A stretch of DNA of 64,000 nt from Kitasatospora purpeofusca (GCF_000718025.1 NZ_JODS01000015.1:62001-126000); one strand, 5' to 3'. Numbered from the stretch's first letter, positions 9,745 through 18,648 are shown. A program made the numbers and translations. Notes: generated by a model from the sequence alone, not told the origin.

Positions 9745-11289
9745 TCAGCGCCGCACCGGGGAGACGGCGATCGGCGGGACGGCGGTCGTGCAGGAGGTGT
9801 CGCCCGGCTGCCCGGTGCGGACGAAGGAGTCCACGATCCCGAGCGTGCAGTGGGTGGACTCCAGCTCCGCCACGTGCCCGGCGTTGGGCACGGTGACGAC
9901 GGTCGAGCGCCGGAACTGCGCGGCCGCCTGACGGGTGGCGCTCTCCGGGGTGTTGGAGTCGAGGTCGCCGGCGAACAGCAGCACCGGCACGTCCGGCTGC
10001 GCGGGGTCCACCGGCTGCGGGCGGGCGGTGCCGGTGCGCGGCCACTTGATGCAGGCATCGGCGCCGTCGGTCTGCCCCTCGGTGAAGCCCTTGACGCTGA
10101 ACGCCCCGAACCGGCCCGGATCGGCGGCCGACAGCGCGGCCCGGTACTCGCGCCAGCGCTCCGGCAGCGAGGAGTCGACCGACCAGGCCCGCGGATAGTC
10201 GTTGCACACCACGGCCAGGAACGACGCCTGGTCCTCCCGCCCGGCCGCCCGGTAGTCGGCGTCGACCAGGGCCCGCAGCGCGCGGTCGTCGCCCTCGGCC
10301 GAGCTGTGCAGGGCGGCCGGCAGCTCACCGAGCAGCGAGCGCTCGGCCGGGCTCTCCCCGGCGCCGCGACTCGCCGCCTCGTACAGCAGATTGGCGAGCT
10401 TGTCCTCGGTGAAGCGCAGCGTGCGGGTCGCACCGGCGGCCTCGATCCGCAGCGTGAACGGCCGCTCGCGCAACTTCCCGGCCACGGTGCGGAGGTCCTC
10501 GACGGCGGTGTCCCCGTCACAGGCGGCGCTGCGCTCGCAGACCCGCTTCAGGGCCAGCGACACCGCATCGGCACTCGGCCGGGCCAGCGGGTCCACGCCG
10601 AGCGGGTAGGCCCCGGACAGCACCATCGAGTCGACCCGCCCGGGGTGGCGGCTCGCGTACACCGGCATCAGGTACGTGCCGTAGGAGAGCCCGTAGGGGA
10701 TCAGCGAGGCGGCGCCGATCCGGGCCCGCACGGCGTCGATGTCGTCGGCGGTCGCGGCACTGGTGTACCCCTCGGCCCGGGGCCCCAGCGCGGCCGCGCA
10801 GCGGGCCACGGCATCGCGCTGCCCCGCACGGTCGGCGAACCGGTACTCGGCGTCGGTGACCCCGCACGGGATCCGCCCGGAGCGCCCGGTACCGCGCGGG
10901 TCGACCAGCAGCACGTCATGGCTGCCGAGCACCCCGTCGAGCCCGGCGGCGAACGCCCCCGCCCGGTCGATCGCGGTCTCCCCGGGCCCACCGGGGTTGA
11001 CCGCGACCGTCCCCCGCGCCGCCCCCGCGTCCCGGTGCCGCAGCACCGCGTACGCGACGGAGACACTGCCCAGCCACGGCTTGCCGCTCACCACGGGCCG
11101 GCTGACGGTGCCGCAGTCCACCCGCAGCCCCTCCACCTCGGGGCACCAGGCCGCCTTGCCGGGCCGCGCCCCGTGCTGCGCCGCGACCGCCGCCCCGGCC
11201 GGCAGCACCGACATCAGCACCGCTGCCGCCCCGGCCACCGCCCCGACCCGCCGCACGGTGCTCGCGGTGGTCTTCCCGTTCCTCGTCAT
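9745..11289 (-). CDS. secreted alpha/beta-hydrolase, tripeptidyl-aminopeptidase (SlpD/TAP) type
   Basis: Predicted exported serine peptidase of 514 residues, family S33. An Arg-containing signal peptide ends in AGAAVAAQ (about residue 37). The oxyanion region is NPGGPG. The nucleophile is Ser202 in GLSYGTY, the acid is Asp444 in the DLDSNTPE segment, and the base is His472 in NAGHV. The C-terminal TAP-like domain of this family carries the last two catalytic residues. It likely removes N-terminal peptides from extracellular proteins or peptides. It is followed by the two-component genes on the same strand, 58 bases away, so partial co-transcription is possible. Confidence 0.93.
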   Translation of the reverse strand: MTRNGKTTASTVRRVGAVAGAAAVLMSVLPAGAAVAAQHGARPGKAAWCPEVEGLRVDCGTVSRPVVSGKPWLGSVSVAYAVLRHRDAGAARGTVAVNPGGPGETAIDRAGAFAAGLDGVLGSHDVLLVDPRGTGRSGRIPCGVTDAEYRFADRAGQRDAVARCAAALGPRAEGYTSAATADDIDAVRARIGAASLIPYGLSYGTYLMPVYASRHPGRVDSMVLSGAYPLGVDPLARPSADAVSLALKRVCERSAACDGDTAVEDLRTVAGKLRERPFTLRIEAAGATRTLRFTEDKLANLLYEAASRGAGESPAERSLLGELPAALHSSAEGDDRALRALVDADYRAAGREDQASFLAVVCNDYPRAWSVDSSLPERWREYRAALSAADPGRFGAFSVKGFTEGQTDGADACIKWPRTGTARPQPVDPAQPDVPVLLFAGDLDSNTPESATRQAAAQFRRSTVVTVPNAGHVAELESTHCTLGIVDSFVRTGQPGDTSCTTAVPPIAVSPVRR

Positions 11290-11433
11290 GGTGGTGTTCC
11301 TTCCGTCCCGTCGTTCTCCGGTGGTGAGGACGACACTGCCGGGCCCCGGTCAGGGGCTCGGCAGAGCGACGGCAAAGGCGTGTAAGAACTCGCGGGGCCC
11401 GGGATCGGGAGCGCAGCGGTGGCGGCGGTCCGG

Positions 11434-12156
11434 TCAGCGGCAGGGGAGGAGGGCGAAGGTGTAGCCGCGGGACTTGAGGGTGCGGAGGATGGCGGGCAGG
11501 GCGGCGACGGTCTGGCTGCGGTCGCCGCCGCCGTCGTGCATCAGGACGACGGCGCCGGGGGTGACCCGGTCCAGGACCCGGCGTTCGATCGCGGCCCGGC
11601 CGGGGCGGGCCCAGTCCTGGGGGTCGACGCTCCAGAGCTGGACGGTCTTGCCGAGTCGGGCCGCGCCGGAGCGGACGGCGGAGTTCACCGCGCCGTACGG
11701 CGGCCGCAGACAGCTCGGGGTGGTCCCGGTCCGCTCGCGGATGCGGGCGTCGGTGGCCGTCACCTGGGAGTCGAAGGAGGACTTGGAGAGGGAGCGCAGG
11801 TCGGGGTGGGACCAGCTGTGGTTCTGCACGCTGTGGCCCTGGTCGTGCACCCGGCGGGTGACCTCGGGGTACGCGGCGACGTTCTGGCCGATCTCGAAGA
11901 AGGTGGCGCGGGCCCCGTACTGGGCCAGCAGCGCCAGGACCTGCGGGGTGTAGCGGGGGCTCGGTCCGTCGTCGAAGGTCAGGTAGACGACCTTGGCCGG
12001 GGCCGCCTGGGCGGGGGCGGCGGGCAGGGCGACCACGGCGGTGGCGGCCGCCAGCAGGGTGCCGAGCGCGAGGCGGGCGGCGCGGCGCCCGCGGGGCCGG
12101 TCCGCCGCCCGGGGCGAGGTCACCGAGGTCACCGAGGTCACTCGGGTCGAGGTCAC
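11434..12156 (-). CDS. secreted polysaccharide deacetylase (NodB/CE4)
   Basis: Carbohydrate esterase family 4 enzyme of 240 residues, expected to remove N-acetyl groups from peptidoglycan or chitin-like polymers outside the membrane. A signal peptide (hydrophobic core LALGTLLAAATAVVAL) ends near AQAA. All NodB motifs are present: TFDDGPS with the catalytic base and metal Asp, NHSWSHPDL with the metal-binding His pair, RPPYG, the LWSVDPQDW region, and VVLMHDG with the catalytic His. The GTG at 12156 was preferred because GGGAG lies six bases upstream. A start at 12246 would add 30 residues. Codons near the start form a GAGGTCACC repeat encoding Val-Thr-Ser. Confidence 0.93.
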   Translation of the reverse strand: MTSTRVTSVTSVTSPRAADRPRGRRAARLALGTLLAAATAVVALPAAPAQAAPAKVVYLTFDDGPSPRYTPQVLALLAQYGARATFFEIGQNVAAYPEVTRRVHDQGHSVQNHSWSHPDLRSLSKSSFDSQVTATDARIRERTGTTPSCLRPPYGAVNSAVRSGAARLGKTVQLWSVDPQDWARPGRAAIERRVLDRVTPGAVVLMHDGGGDRSQTVAALPAILRTLKSRGYTFALLPCR

Positions 12157-12294
12157 GGGTGCTCCCAACGGCCGCGGAACCGGAACGAACCCGGTGCCCG
12201 CCCCCCTCCCCGGCCCTCCGTCCAATGTAGCGGTCCGTCCCCGCACCGTCCCGGGTCCGGACGGCGCGGGGTCGGTCTTCGGCCAGACCCGGCG

Positions 12295-13656
12295 TCAGTC
12301 CGCGTCGGCGAGGATGTCCCCGGCGACCTCCCCGGCCTGGGCGCGGATCTCGGGGATGGCGGTGCTCTCCAGCAGGCTGCCGCGGCGCAGCGCGCCGAGC
12401 GTCCACAGCGGCGCGGGCGGGGAGCCGTCGGCGGGTCGCACCCGGCCGAGGGCGTCGGTGCGGAAGCCCTGGCCGAGGTCGTCGGGTTCGGCCAGTCCGG
12501 CGCCGAGCAGCACGGCCACCAGCGGGTCGGGCACCCGGCGGACGTCGGCCTGCGGGCCGGTGCAGTTGAGCACCGCGCCGACGGTCAGGGCGCGGCCGTC
12601 GCGCAGCCGGACCCGGACACCGTCACCGGTGGGGACGGCGTCGGCGAGTTCGCCCGGCCCCACCGTGATCCACCCCTCGGCGACGGCCGCCGAGAAGGCC
12701 CGGGCGGTCGCGGGCGCGGCCCGGTGGCGGTGGACGTCCCACAGCCGCCGGTCCTCGGTCTGGAAGCGCATCCGGTCGGCCGGGGAGAGGCCCTGCCACA
12801 GTGCGGCGGTGACGGGGCGCAGGCTGTCGATGCCGACCCGCCAGTCCCCGTGGGTGCGCCGGCAGGCCGAGACGTGGGCGAGCAGGGCCCGCCGGACCCG
12901 GGGCAGGCCCGCCGCCGGGTCGACCTGCGGCGGCCGCGCCGGGGGCAGCGCCGTCGCGGCGTGCGGGCGCGGGACCAGGCCGTGCCGGGAGACGGCGTGC
13001 ACGCGCCGGCCGGGGCGGGCCAGCGCGAGCGCGACGTCGATCATGGTGAGGCCGGTGCCGAGGAGCAGGAGGTCCTGCTGCTCGGGGAGGCCGCGCAGCG
13101 CCCCCGGGGCCCACGGGTCCGCGACGAACCTCGGCGAGCGGCGGAGCCGGGCGGGCGCCCAGGCGTTGTCGGGCGGGAAGGCGCCGAGGGCGAGCACCAC
13201 GGCGTCGGCGTCCAGGCGGCGTCCGGTGCCGAGCCGCAGCGACATCCCCGGTCCGGCGCGCCGGGCGGAGACGACCCGGTCGTCCACCCGGTGCAGCCGG
13301 GCGGTGCCGGCGCGGGCCTCGGCGGCCGCCAGCACCTCGCCGAGGTAGGCCCCGTAGAGGCGGCGGGGGACGTGGTCGGCGGCGGTGTGGACGCCGGGCG
13401 CGCGGCGGGCCAGCCAGTGGACGAAGTCGTCCGGCTCGTCGGCGAAGGCGCTCATCCGCCCGGCCGGGACGTTGAGCAGGTGGTGGTCGGCGGTCGTGGC
13501 GTAGGCCGTGCCCCGGCCGGTGGCGGGGGCACGGTCGATCAGCCGGACGTCGAGCGGGACGCCGGCCGACGCGGCGCGGCGCAGCAGTTGCGCGGCGGTG
13601 AGCGCGCCGGACGCGCCCGCGCCGACGACGGCGACGCGGCGGGGGTTCTCGGTCAT
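12295..13656 (-). CDS. FAD/NAD(P)-binding protein (YdhS/COG4529 type)
   Basis: Cytoplasmic flavin-binding protein of 453 residues. The N-terminal Rossmann fingerprint is VAVVGAGASGALTA. A central region has LLLLGTGLTMIDVALAL, typical of a second dinucleotide site, and NCTGPQ near the C-terminal third. These match the FAD-NAD(P)-binding family related to N-hydroxylating monooxygenases and YdhS. The substrate is unknown. The ATG at 13656 begins directly at the Rossmann strand. An arginase-family gene lies 179 bases upstream on the same strand, but a joint role cannot be shown. Confidence 0.87.
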   Translation of the reverse strand: MTENPRRVAVVGAGASGALTAAQLLRRAASAGVPLDVRLIDRAPATGRGTAYATTADHHLLNVPAGRMSAFADEPDDFVHWLARRAPGVHTAADHVPRRLYGAYLGEVLAAAEARAGTARLHRVDDRVVSARRAGPGMSLRLGTGRRLDADAVVLALGAFPPDNAWAPARLRRSPRFVADPWAPGALRGLPEQQDLLLLGTGLTMIDVALALARPGRRVHAVSRHGLVPRPHAATALPPARPPQVDPAAGLPRVRRALLAHVSACRRTHGDWRVGIDSLRPVTAALWQGLSPADRMRFQTEDRRLWDVHRHRAAPATARAFSAAVAEGWITVGPGELADAVPTGDGVRVRLRDGRALTVGAVLNCTGPQADVRRVPDPLVAVLLGAGLAEPDDLGQGFRTDALGRVRPADGSPPAPLWTLGALRRGSLLESTAIPEIRAQAGEVAGDILADAD

Positions 13657-13741
13657 GGGGTGGGGCCGGCCTCTCCCGGGTCGGGTGCGCTTCACGGGTC
13701 CGGATCGAACTGCCCAGCGGGTTGACCCATGTCCATCAACG

Positions 13742-13804
13742 GGGGCGGTCAAACAGGGGTGGTCGAACGAAGGTGGGCGAACGAGGGCGGTCGAACGGGC
13801 GGAC
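13742..13804. repeat. degenerate G-rich direct repeats
   Basis: The gap between the FAD protein and the arginase-like gene holds four imperfect copies of a GGG(C/T)GGTCGAACG-like unit of about 15 bases. They precede the FAD-protein start by about 90 bases. Their role is unknown. Confidence 0.45.
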
Positions 13805-13835
13805 GGGAGGACCGCGCTCCGCTCGTGCTGCCCGG

Positions 13836-14747
13836 TCAGTCGACGCGTCCGCCGAGCGCCCGGACCAGGGCACCGACCAGCGTGTCCACCATCGCCCCGT
13901 CCGGGTCGCGGTCCGGGTTGACCTCGGTCACCACCAGTCCGGCGAACTGCGGCGCGGCGCAGAACTCGGCCAGGCAGTCGAAGGCCACGCCGACCGGCAG
14001 ACCCTCGTTGAAGTGCGGGAAGTTCGCCAGCGGGAAGTCCACCGAGTCGATCACGTCCACGTCGAAGTGCAGTACGAACCGCTCGTGGTCGGCGGCGAGC
14101 GCCCGCCAGGCGGCCCGCGCCTCGACGACCGGGTCCACCCGGGGCGAGGTGAGCTCCGTGCACGGCAGGGCGCGCAGCCGGTAGCGGCCCAGCCGCTCCC
14201 GCCCCGCCGCGCCCAGCTCCACCGGGTCGTAGCCGAACGCCACGATCCCCTCGGGCCCCAGCAGCGGGGTGCGCGGCCCGGCCTCCCGCAGCTCCGGCGC
14301 GCCCTCGCCGAGCAGGTGGGACAGCACCATGGTGTCCAGGATCCCGGAGCGGCTGGTGTCCGGCACCGACAGGTCGAGGTCCCCGTCGAAGTACAGCAGG
14401 CCGGTGCCCGGCCGGCGGGCGACGTACGCGGCGAGCACGCCCAGGGTGATGGTGCAGTCCCCGCCCACCACCAGGGGCACCGCGCCGTCGTCGAGGATGC
14501 CGCCGACGGCCTTGGCCACCGCGCGCACCACCTCGACCACCAGCGGCAGGTTCTGCCGGTCGCGGCGCTCGGGGTCGGTCCGGAACGGCACCGTCGGCAG
14601 GTCGCCGCGGTCGCTCACCGCGACCCCGGCCGCCCGCAGCCGCTCCACCAGGCCGGCGGAGCGCAGGGCCGCCGGGGCCTTCTCCTGGCCGGGGCCGTGC
14701 GTGCCCGCGCAGGACGGGACCCCCAGCAGTGCGAACTCCTCGGCCAC
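13836..14747 (-). CDS. arginase/agmatinase-family protein with altered metal ligands
   Basis: Ureohydrolase-fold protein of 303 residues. The family scaffold is clear: VVGGDCTITLG, LLYFDGDLDLS and FVLHFDVDVIDSVDFP. The usual manganese ligands differ: GGDH is GGDC, DAHxD is DGDLD, and the later SGNLHG region reads SGILDT. Actinobacterial arginase-like proteins with Cys and Asp at some of these places are known, so the gene is probably intact. It may use a different metal set or act on a guanidino compound other than arginine. The GTG start has GGGAG upstream. Function is uncertain; confidence is for the fold. Confidence 0.85.
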   Translation of the reverse strand: MAEEFALLGVPSCAGTHGPGQEKAPAALRSAGLVERLRAAGVAVSDRGDLPTVPFRTDPERRDRQNLPLVVEVVRAVAKAVGGILDDGAVPLVVGGDCTITLGVLAAYVARRPGTGLLYFDGDLDLSVPDTSRSGILDTMVLSHLLGEGAPELREAGPRTPLLGPEGIVAFGYDPVELGAAGRERLGRYRLRALPCTELTSPRVDPVVEARAAWRALAADHERFVLHFDVDVIDSVDFPLANFPHFNEGLPVGVAFDCLAEFCAAPQFAGLVVTEVNPDRDPDGAMVDTLVGALVRALGGRVD

Positions 14748-14770
14748 GGCCGCTCCCTGTCCGTTCGTCC

Positions 14771-14787
14771 CGGCCCCGCCGGGGCCG
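14771..14787 (-). terminator. short perfect GC hairpin
   Basis: CGGCCCC and GGGGCCG face each other across a three-base loop, downstream of the monooxygenase-like gene and just before the arginase-like gene. It could attenuate read-through between them. Confidence 0.35.
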
Positions 14788-14948
14788 CGTCCGCGCCCGG
14801 GACCGGGGCGGCGCGCGGGACGGAGCGCGGCAGTGGGCCGAGCGTATCGGCGGACGGGGCGCTCGGCGCGTTCCTCCCGGCGGTGTCGGCGGCCCCGGTT
14901 TCTACCGGCACCGGCGGACCCGGGCCCGCCCCCGCCCCGGCACGGCGC

Positions 14949-15242
14949 TCAGCGGGCGAAGGCGGTGACCACCTCGGCGAACTCGACCACCGGCTCCTCC
15001 GCCAGCAGCAGCGGGAACCGGTCGAGCAGCGCGACCACGTACGGGGCCGCGAAGTGGGCGTCGCGGGCCGCGCCGTCCGCGTACCGCTCCACCACCAGGA
15101 ACCGGCCGCCGTCCTGCCGGGCCACCGAGTACGCCAGCGCGCCCGGTTCGCCCCGGGTGTGCCCGGCCACCTCGCGCAGTGCGGCGTCCAGCTCGTCCGC
15201 GTGCTCCGGCTCGGCCCGCAGCATCGCCAGCACCATGGTCAT
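14949..15242 (-). CDS. antibiotic-biosynthesis-monooxygenase (ABM)-fold protein
   Basis: Small dimeric ferredoxin-like-fold protein of 97 residues, of the putative quinol monooxygenase (YgiN-like) group. Recognisable features are the opening VLAMLRAEPEHADELDAAL, central GEPGALAYSV and the RFLVVERYADGAARDAHF segment with the conserved His. Such proteins oxidise quinol-type substrates without cofactors. Its ATG overlaps the TGA of the upstream AraC gene in an ATGA junction, so the two are translationally coupled and the regulator probably senses a related compound. Confidence 0.9.
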   Translation of the reverse strand: MTMVLAMLRAEPEHADELDAALREVAGHTRGEPGALAYSVARQDGGRFLVVERYADGAARDAHFAAPYVVALLDRFPLLLAEEPVVEFAEVVTAFAR

Positions 15243-16186
15243 CGGGTCTCCTCCTGTGTCGGTCGGAGCCCAGCCTGGCCGTCGGCGGTCAGCGACGGAT
15301 AGTAGAAATGCGACCGGCCGGGCCCGAGCAGCTCGGCCGGTCGCTCCCCGGTGAGCCGGCGGAACTCCCGGGTGAAGTGGCTCTGGTCGTAGTACCCGGC
15401 GTCCAGTGCCGCCGGGAGGCTGTGGGGCTGTTCCTCCCGCAGCAGCAGCCGGGCGAGCCGCTGGAACCGGGCCAGCCGCTGGAACTCCTTGGGTCCGGCG
15501 CCGACCGCCGCCGGGAACATCCGCTGCAGGTGCCGGGGGCCGACCCCGATCGTCTCCGCCAGCCGGTCGATCCTCAGTCCGGCGGGCCTGCGGTAGATCC
15601 GCCCCACCGCGGCGTCCAGCCACGGTTCCGGGCGCCGGTGCGCTTCGAGCAGTCCGGCCAGGAAGCGGTCCAGCACGGCCACCCGCTCGGCCGGGCCGCG
15701 GGCCGCCCCGACCCGCTCGACCAGCCGCCGCCCGGGGGCGCCCCACAGCTCCTCGGCGCCCACCACCCGGTCGGCCAGTTCGTCGAGGCCGGCCGGGACC
15801 AGGTGGCGCAGTGCGCCGGCCCGGAACCGCACCGCCACGAACCCGGGCCGGCCGGCCCCCGCCCGGTGCTCCAGGGACCAGGGCGTGCGCCGCAGGCAGA
15901 CCAGGTGCGCGGCCGGCAGCGGCGTCGGCGACCGCCCGTCGACCGGCCCTCCGGCCGGCGGGCTCCCGTCCAACGACGCTCCGCCCACGGGCCGCAGGTC
16001 CACCCCGCCCGACCAGTGCACCCAGAGCTCCGCCCCGGTGCCGGGCAGCAGCCGGGGCAGCGCGCCCGCGCCGCCCTCGGACCACCAGTACCGCTCGACG
16101 AGGGCCGTCAGGCCCGGCGCGGGGCGTGCGAACGCCACGACCGGTCGGTCCGTCAGTTCCGGTTCCGGGTAAGGTGATCGGCTCAT
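15239..16186 (-). CDS. AraC family transcriptional regulator
   Basis: Regulator of 315 residues with an N-terminal AraC_E-type sensor region (opening up to about residue 190) and a C-terminal double helix-turn-helix. The latter has RIDRLAETIGVGPRHLQRMF and then AGYYDQSHFTREFRRLTG. It is encoded directly upstream of, and overlaps by four bases, the monooxygenase-like gene it probably controls. The proline iminopeptidase gene diverges from it with only 50 bases between starts, so both must share a compact promoter region. Confidence 0.93.
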   Translation of the reverse strand: MSRSPYPEPELTDRPVVAFARPAPGLTALVERYWWSEGGAGALPRLLPGTGAELWVHWSGGVDLRPVGGASLDGSPPAGGPVDGRSPTPLPAAHLVCLRRTPWSLEHRAGAGRPGFVAVRFRAGALRHLVPAGLDELADRVVGAEELWGAPGRRLVERVGAARGPAERVAVLDRFLAGLLEAHRRPEPWLDAAVGRIYRRPAGLRIDRLAETIGVGPRHLQRMFPAAVGAGPKEFQRLARFQRLARLLLREEQPHSLPAALDAGYYDQSHFTREFRRLTGERPAELLGPGRSHFYYPSLTADGQAGLRPTQEETR

Positions 16187-16236
16187 TCAGCAGATGGTAC
16201 GACCGCCGCCGTCGGGTCCGCGTACGATCGATCGCC

Positions 16237-17196
16237 ATGGTGGACCTCTACGCTCCGACCGACCCCTACGACCGCGGCTTCCTCGACACCGGGGACGGCA
16301 ACCGCCTCTACTACGAGCAGTTGGGCAATCCGGCCGGAAAGCCCGCCGTCCATCTGCACGGCGGACCGGGCGCGGGCACGGCCGACCGCCCCGCGCGGGC
16401 CTGGGACCCGTCCCGCTACCGGCTGGTCCGCTTCGACCAGCGCAACTGCGGGCGCAGCACCCCGCACGCCTCCGACCCGGCCGTGGACATGAGCCTGAAC
16501 ACCACCCGGCACCTGATCGAGGACATCGAGCGGCTGCGCGAACACCTCGGCATCGAGCGCTGGCTGGTCAACGGCGCCTCCTGGGGGTCGGCGCTCGCGG
16601 TGGCCTACGCCCAGCAGCACCCGGAGCGGGTGAGCGAGGTGGTGATCGCCGCCGTGACCACGGCCCGCCGCTCCGAGATCGACTGGCTCTACCGGGGCGT
16701 GGCGCGGTTCCGGCCGGAGGCCTGGGAGCGCTTCCGGGACGCCGTGCCGGAGGCCGAACGCGACGGGGACCTGCTCGCGGCCTACGCCAGGCTGACGGCG
16801 CACCCCGGCCGGGCGGTGCGCGAGCGGGCCGCCGCCGACTGGCTGGCCTGGGAGGACGCGGTGGTGGCCGGCGAGCCCAACGGCGTGCCGGGCATGTACA
16901 GCCGCCGGGAGGCCGACGCCCAGGTGGCGTTCGCCCGGATCTGCGCCCACTTCTTCGGCCACGGCGCGTGGCTGGAGGAGGGGCAGCTGATCCGCGACGC
17001 CGGGAAGCTGGCCGGCATCCCGGCGGTGCTGGTGCACGGCCGGCACGACCTGAGCTGCCCGCCGCGGACCGCCTGGGAACTGGCCGCGGCCTGGCCGGGC
17101 GCCCGGCTGCACATCGTCGAGGACTCCGGTCACGCCGGCAGCGAGGAGCTGAACCTGCTCGCCCGCCGGGCGATCGAGGAGTTCAAGGACCGCTGA
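16237..17196 (+). CDS. pip: proline iminopeptidase-type alpha/beta-hydrolase (S33)
   Basis: Cytoplasmic serine peptidase of 319 residues that releases N-terminal proline from peptides in this family. HLHGGPGAGT forms the oxyanion region and RFDQRNCGRS is the family signature. The nucleophile is Ser115 in NGASWGS (most members have GGSWG). The acid is in HGRHD and the base His in DSGHAG near the C-terminus. The length matches the family. It diverges from the AraC regulator and ends at a strong hairpin shared with the convergent OYE gene. Confidence 0.93.
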   Translation: MVDLYAPTDPYDRGFLDTGDGNRLYYEQLGNPAGKPAVHLHGGPGAGTADRPARAWDPSRYRLVRFDQRNCGRSTPHASDPAVDMSLNTTRHLIEDIERLREHLGIERWLVNGASWGSALAVAYAQQHPERVSEVVIAAVTTARRSEIDWLYRGVARFRPEAWERFRDAVPEAERDGDLLAAYARLTAHPGRAVRERAAADWLAWEDAVVAGEPNGVPGMYSRREADAQVAFARICAHFFGHGAWLEEGQLIRDAGKLAGIPAVLVHGRHDLSCPPRTAWELAAAWPGARLHIVEDSGHAGSEELNLLARRAIEEFKDR

Positions 17197-17205
17197 GCAC
17201 GGCGG

Positions 17206-17237
17206 CGCCGGACGGGCCGCCCAGGGCCCGTCCGGCG
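17206..17237. terminator. bidirectional hairpin terminator
   Basis: A perfect 13-bp stem, CGCCGGACGGGCC with its complement, closes a six-base loop in the 57-base gap between the convergent iminopeptidase and OYE genes. Confidence 0.75.
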
Positions 17238-17253
17238 TGGTGGCCGCGACCGG

Positions 17254-18357
17254 TCAGGCGCGGTGGTACGGCATCGGGCCGGTGACCTCGGCGCCGAGCG
17301 CGCTGGCGGCCTGGCGGGCCCAGAACGGGTTGCGCAGCAGCTCGCGACCGAGCAGGACGGCGTCGGCCCGGCCCTCGGCGAGGATCCGCTCGGCCTGCTC
17401 GTGGTCGGTGATCAGGCCGACCGCCGCCACCGGCAGGTCGGTCTCACGGCGGACCGCCTCGGCGAACGGCACCTGGAAGCCGGGGCCGGCCTCGATCCGG
17501 GCGTCCGGGACGAGACCGCCGGTGGAGACGTCCAGCAGGTCGACGCCGTGGGCGTGCAGCTCCTTGGCCAGTCGGACGGTGTCCGCGGAGGTCCAGCCCT
17601 CGCGCCCGTCCTCGGGGTTCTCGGTGAGCCAGTCGGTCGCCGAGATCCGGAAGAACACCGGCAGCTCCTCGGGCCACACCGCGCGGACGGCGTCGACGAC
17701 CTCCAGCGCGAACCGGATCCGGCCCTCGAAGGAGCCGCCGTAGCCGTCGGTGCGCCGGTTGCTGTGCGGGGAGAGGAACTCGTGCACGAGGTAGCCGTGC
17801 GCGCCGTGGATCTCGGCGACCTGGAAGCCGGCGTCGAGCGCCCGGCGCGCGGCGTCGGCGAACTGCTGGACGATCGCGCCGATCTGCTCCACCGTGAGCT
17901 CCTCGGGCGAGACCCGGTCCGGCTCGAACGGCAGCGCGCTGGGGGCCACCGGCCGCCAGCCGTGCGCCTCGTCCGGCCCGATGGCCCGGCCCCGGTCGAC
18001 CCAGGTCCGCTCGGTCGAGGCCTTGCGTCCCGCGTGGGCGAGCTGGACGGCGGCGACGGTGCCGTGCGCCTTCAGGAAGGAGGTGATCCGCCGGAACCCC
18101 TCGGTCTGGGCGTCGTTCCACAGCCCCAGGTCGTAGGGCGAGATCCGGCCCTCGGGGCTCACCGCGGTGGCCTCGGTGATGATCAGCCCGGTCCCGCCGG
18201 CGGCCCGCGCCGCGAGGTGGGTGAAGTGCCAGTCCGTCGGCACGCCCGCCGTTTCGCCGTCCGGCGCGGCGCTGTACTGGCACATCGGCGGCATCCACAC
18301 CCGGTTGGGGACGGTCAGCGACCGCAGGGTGAAGGGGGTGAAGAGGCTGGTGCTCAT
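17254..18357 (-). CDS. NADH:flavin oxidoreductase, old yellow enzyme family (YqjM-like)
   Basis: FMN-dependent ene-reductase of 367 residues that reduces activated C=C bonds of electrophiles with NAD(P)H. Signatures of the YqjM subgroup are present: MPPMCQYSA near residue 25 with the redox-tuning Cys, the substrate-binding pair in EIHGAHGYL, SPHSNRRTDGYGGS, and the FMN-phosphate end ADAVLLGRELLRNPFW. The ATG has GGAG about seven bases upstream. Its promoter carries a perfect inverted repeat and is nearly identical to that of an MFS gene 10 kb away. This suggests induction by a toxic electrophile through a repressor. Confidence 0.94.
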   Translation of the reverse strand: MSTSLFTPFTLRSLTVPNRVWMPPMCQYSAAPDGETAGVPTDWHFTHLAARAAGGTGLIITEATAVSPEGRISPYDLGLWNDAQTEGFRRITSFLKAHGTVAAVQLAHAGRKASTERTWVDRGRAIGPDEAHGWRPVAPSALPFEPDRVSPEELTVEQIGAIVQQFADAARRALDAGFQVAEIHGAHGYLVHEFLSPHSNRRTDGYGGSFEGRIRFALEVVDAVRAVWPEELPVFFRISATDWLTENPEDGREGWTSADTVRLAKELHAHGVDLLDVSTGGLVPDARIEAGPGFQVPFAEAVRRETDLPVAAVGLITDHEQAERILAEGRADAVLLGRELLRNPFWARQAASALGAEVTGPMPYHRA

Positions 18358-18385
18358 GTCGGACTCCAGGAGACGGCCCAAGAGT

Positions 18386-18442
18386 GATTGCAGGTGCAAT
18401 CTCTGTGGAAACAATAGTTGCATGCGCGCCACAATCGCAAGC
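18386..18442 (-). promoter_or_regulatory. OYE promoter with palindromic operator
   Basis: Read on the minus strand, TTGCGA (18440-18435) and TATTGT (18416-18411) are separated by 18 bases, a plausible -35/-10 pair about 50 bases from the ATG. Just downstream, over the expected start point, lies the perfect palindrome GATTGCAGGTGCAATC (18386-18401), a typical repressor position. The promoter sequence strongly resembles that at 28834-28863. Confidence 0.65.
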
Positions 18443-18476
18443 CTCGGCCGCGGGCCGGGGGCCGGGGGCGGACCGC

Positions 18477-18512
18477 ACGTGGGCGGGCGTGGGCGGGCGT
18501 GGGCGGGCGGGC
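18477..18512. repeat. GTGGGCGGGC tandem repeat
   Basis: Three to four copies of a 10-base GTGGGCGGGC unit lie in the divergent gap between the OYE and the quinone-reductase-like gene. No function is seen. Confidence 0.6.
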
Positions 18513-18648
18513 CGGCCGTGGACTGTGGACGGGTCGGGCGTGCGCTTGCCCCTGACGCGCGGGGCAGGGGTTAGCGTCCCGCTGTCGGACGGCCCGCAGG
18601 CGGTCGTCCGGCACCGCCAACACCGGCACCGAACATAGGAGTTCACCC

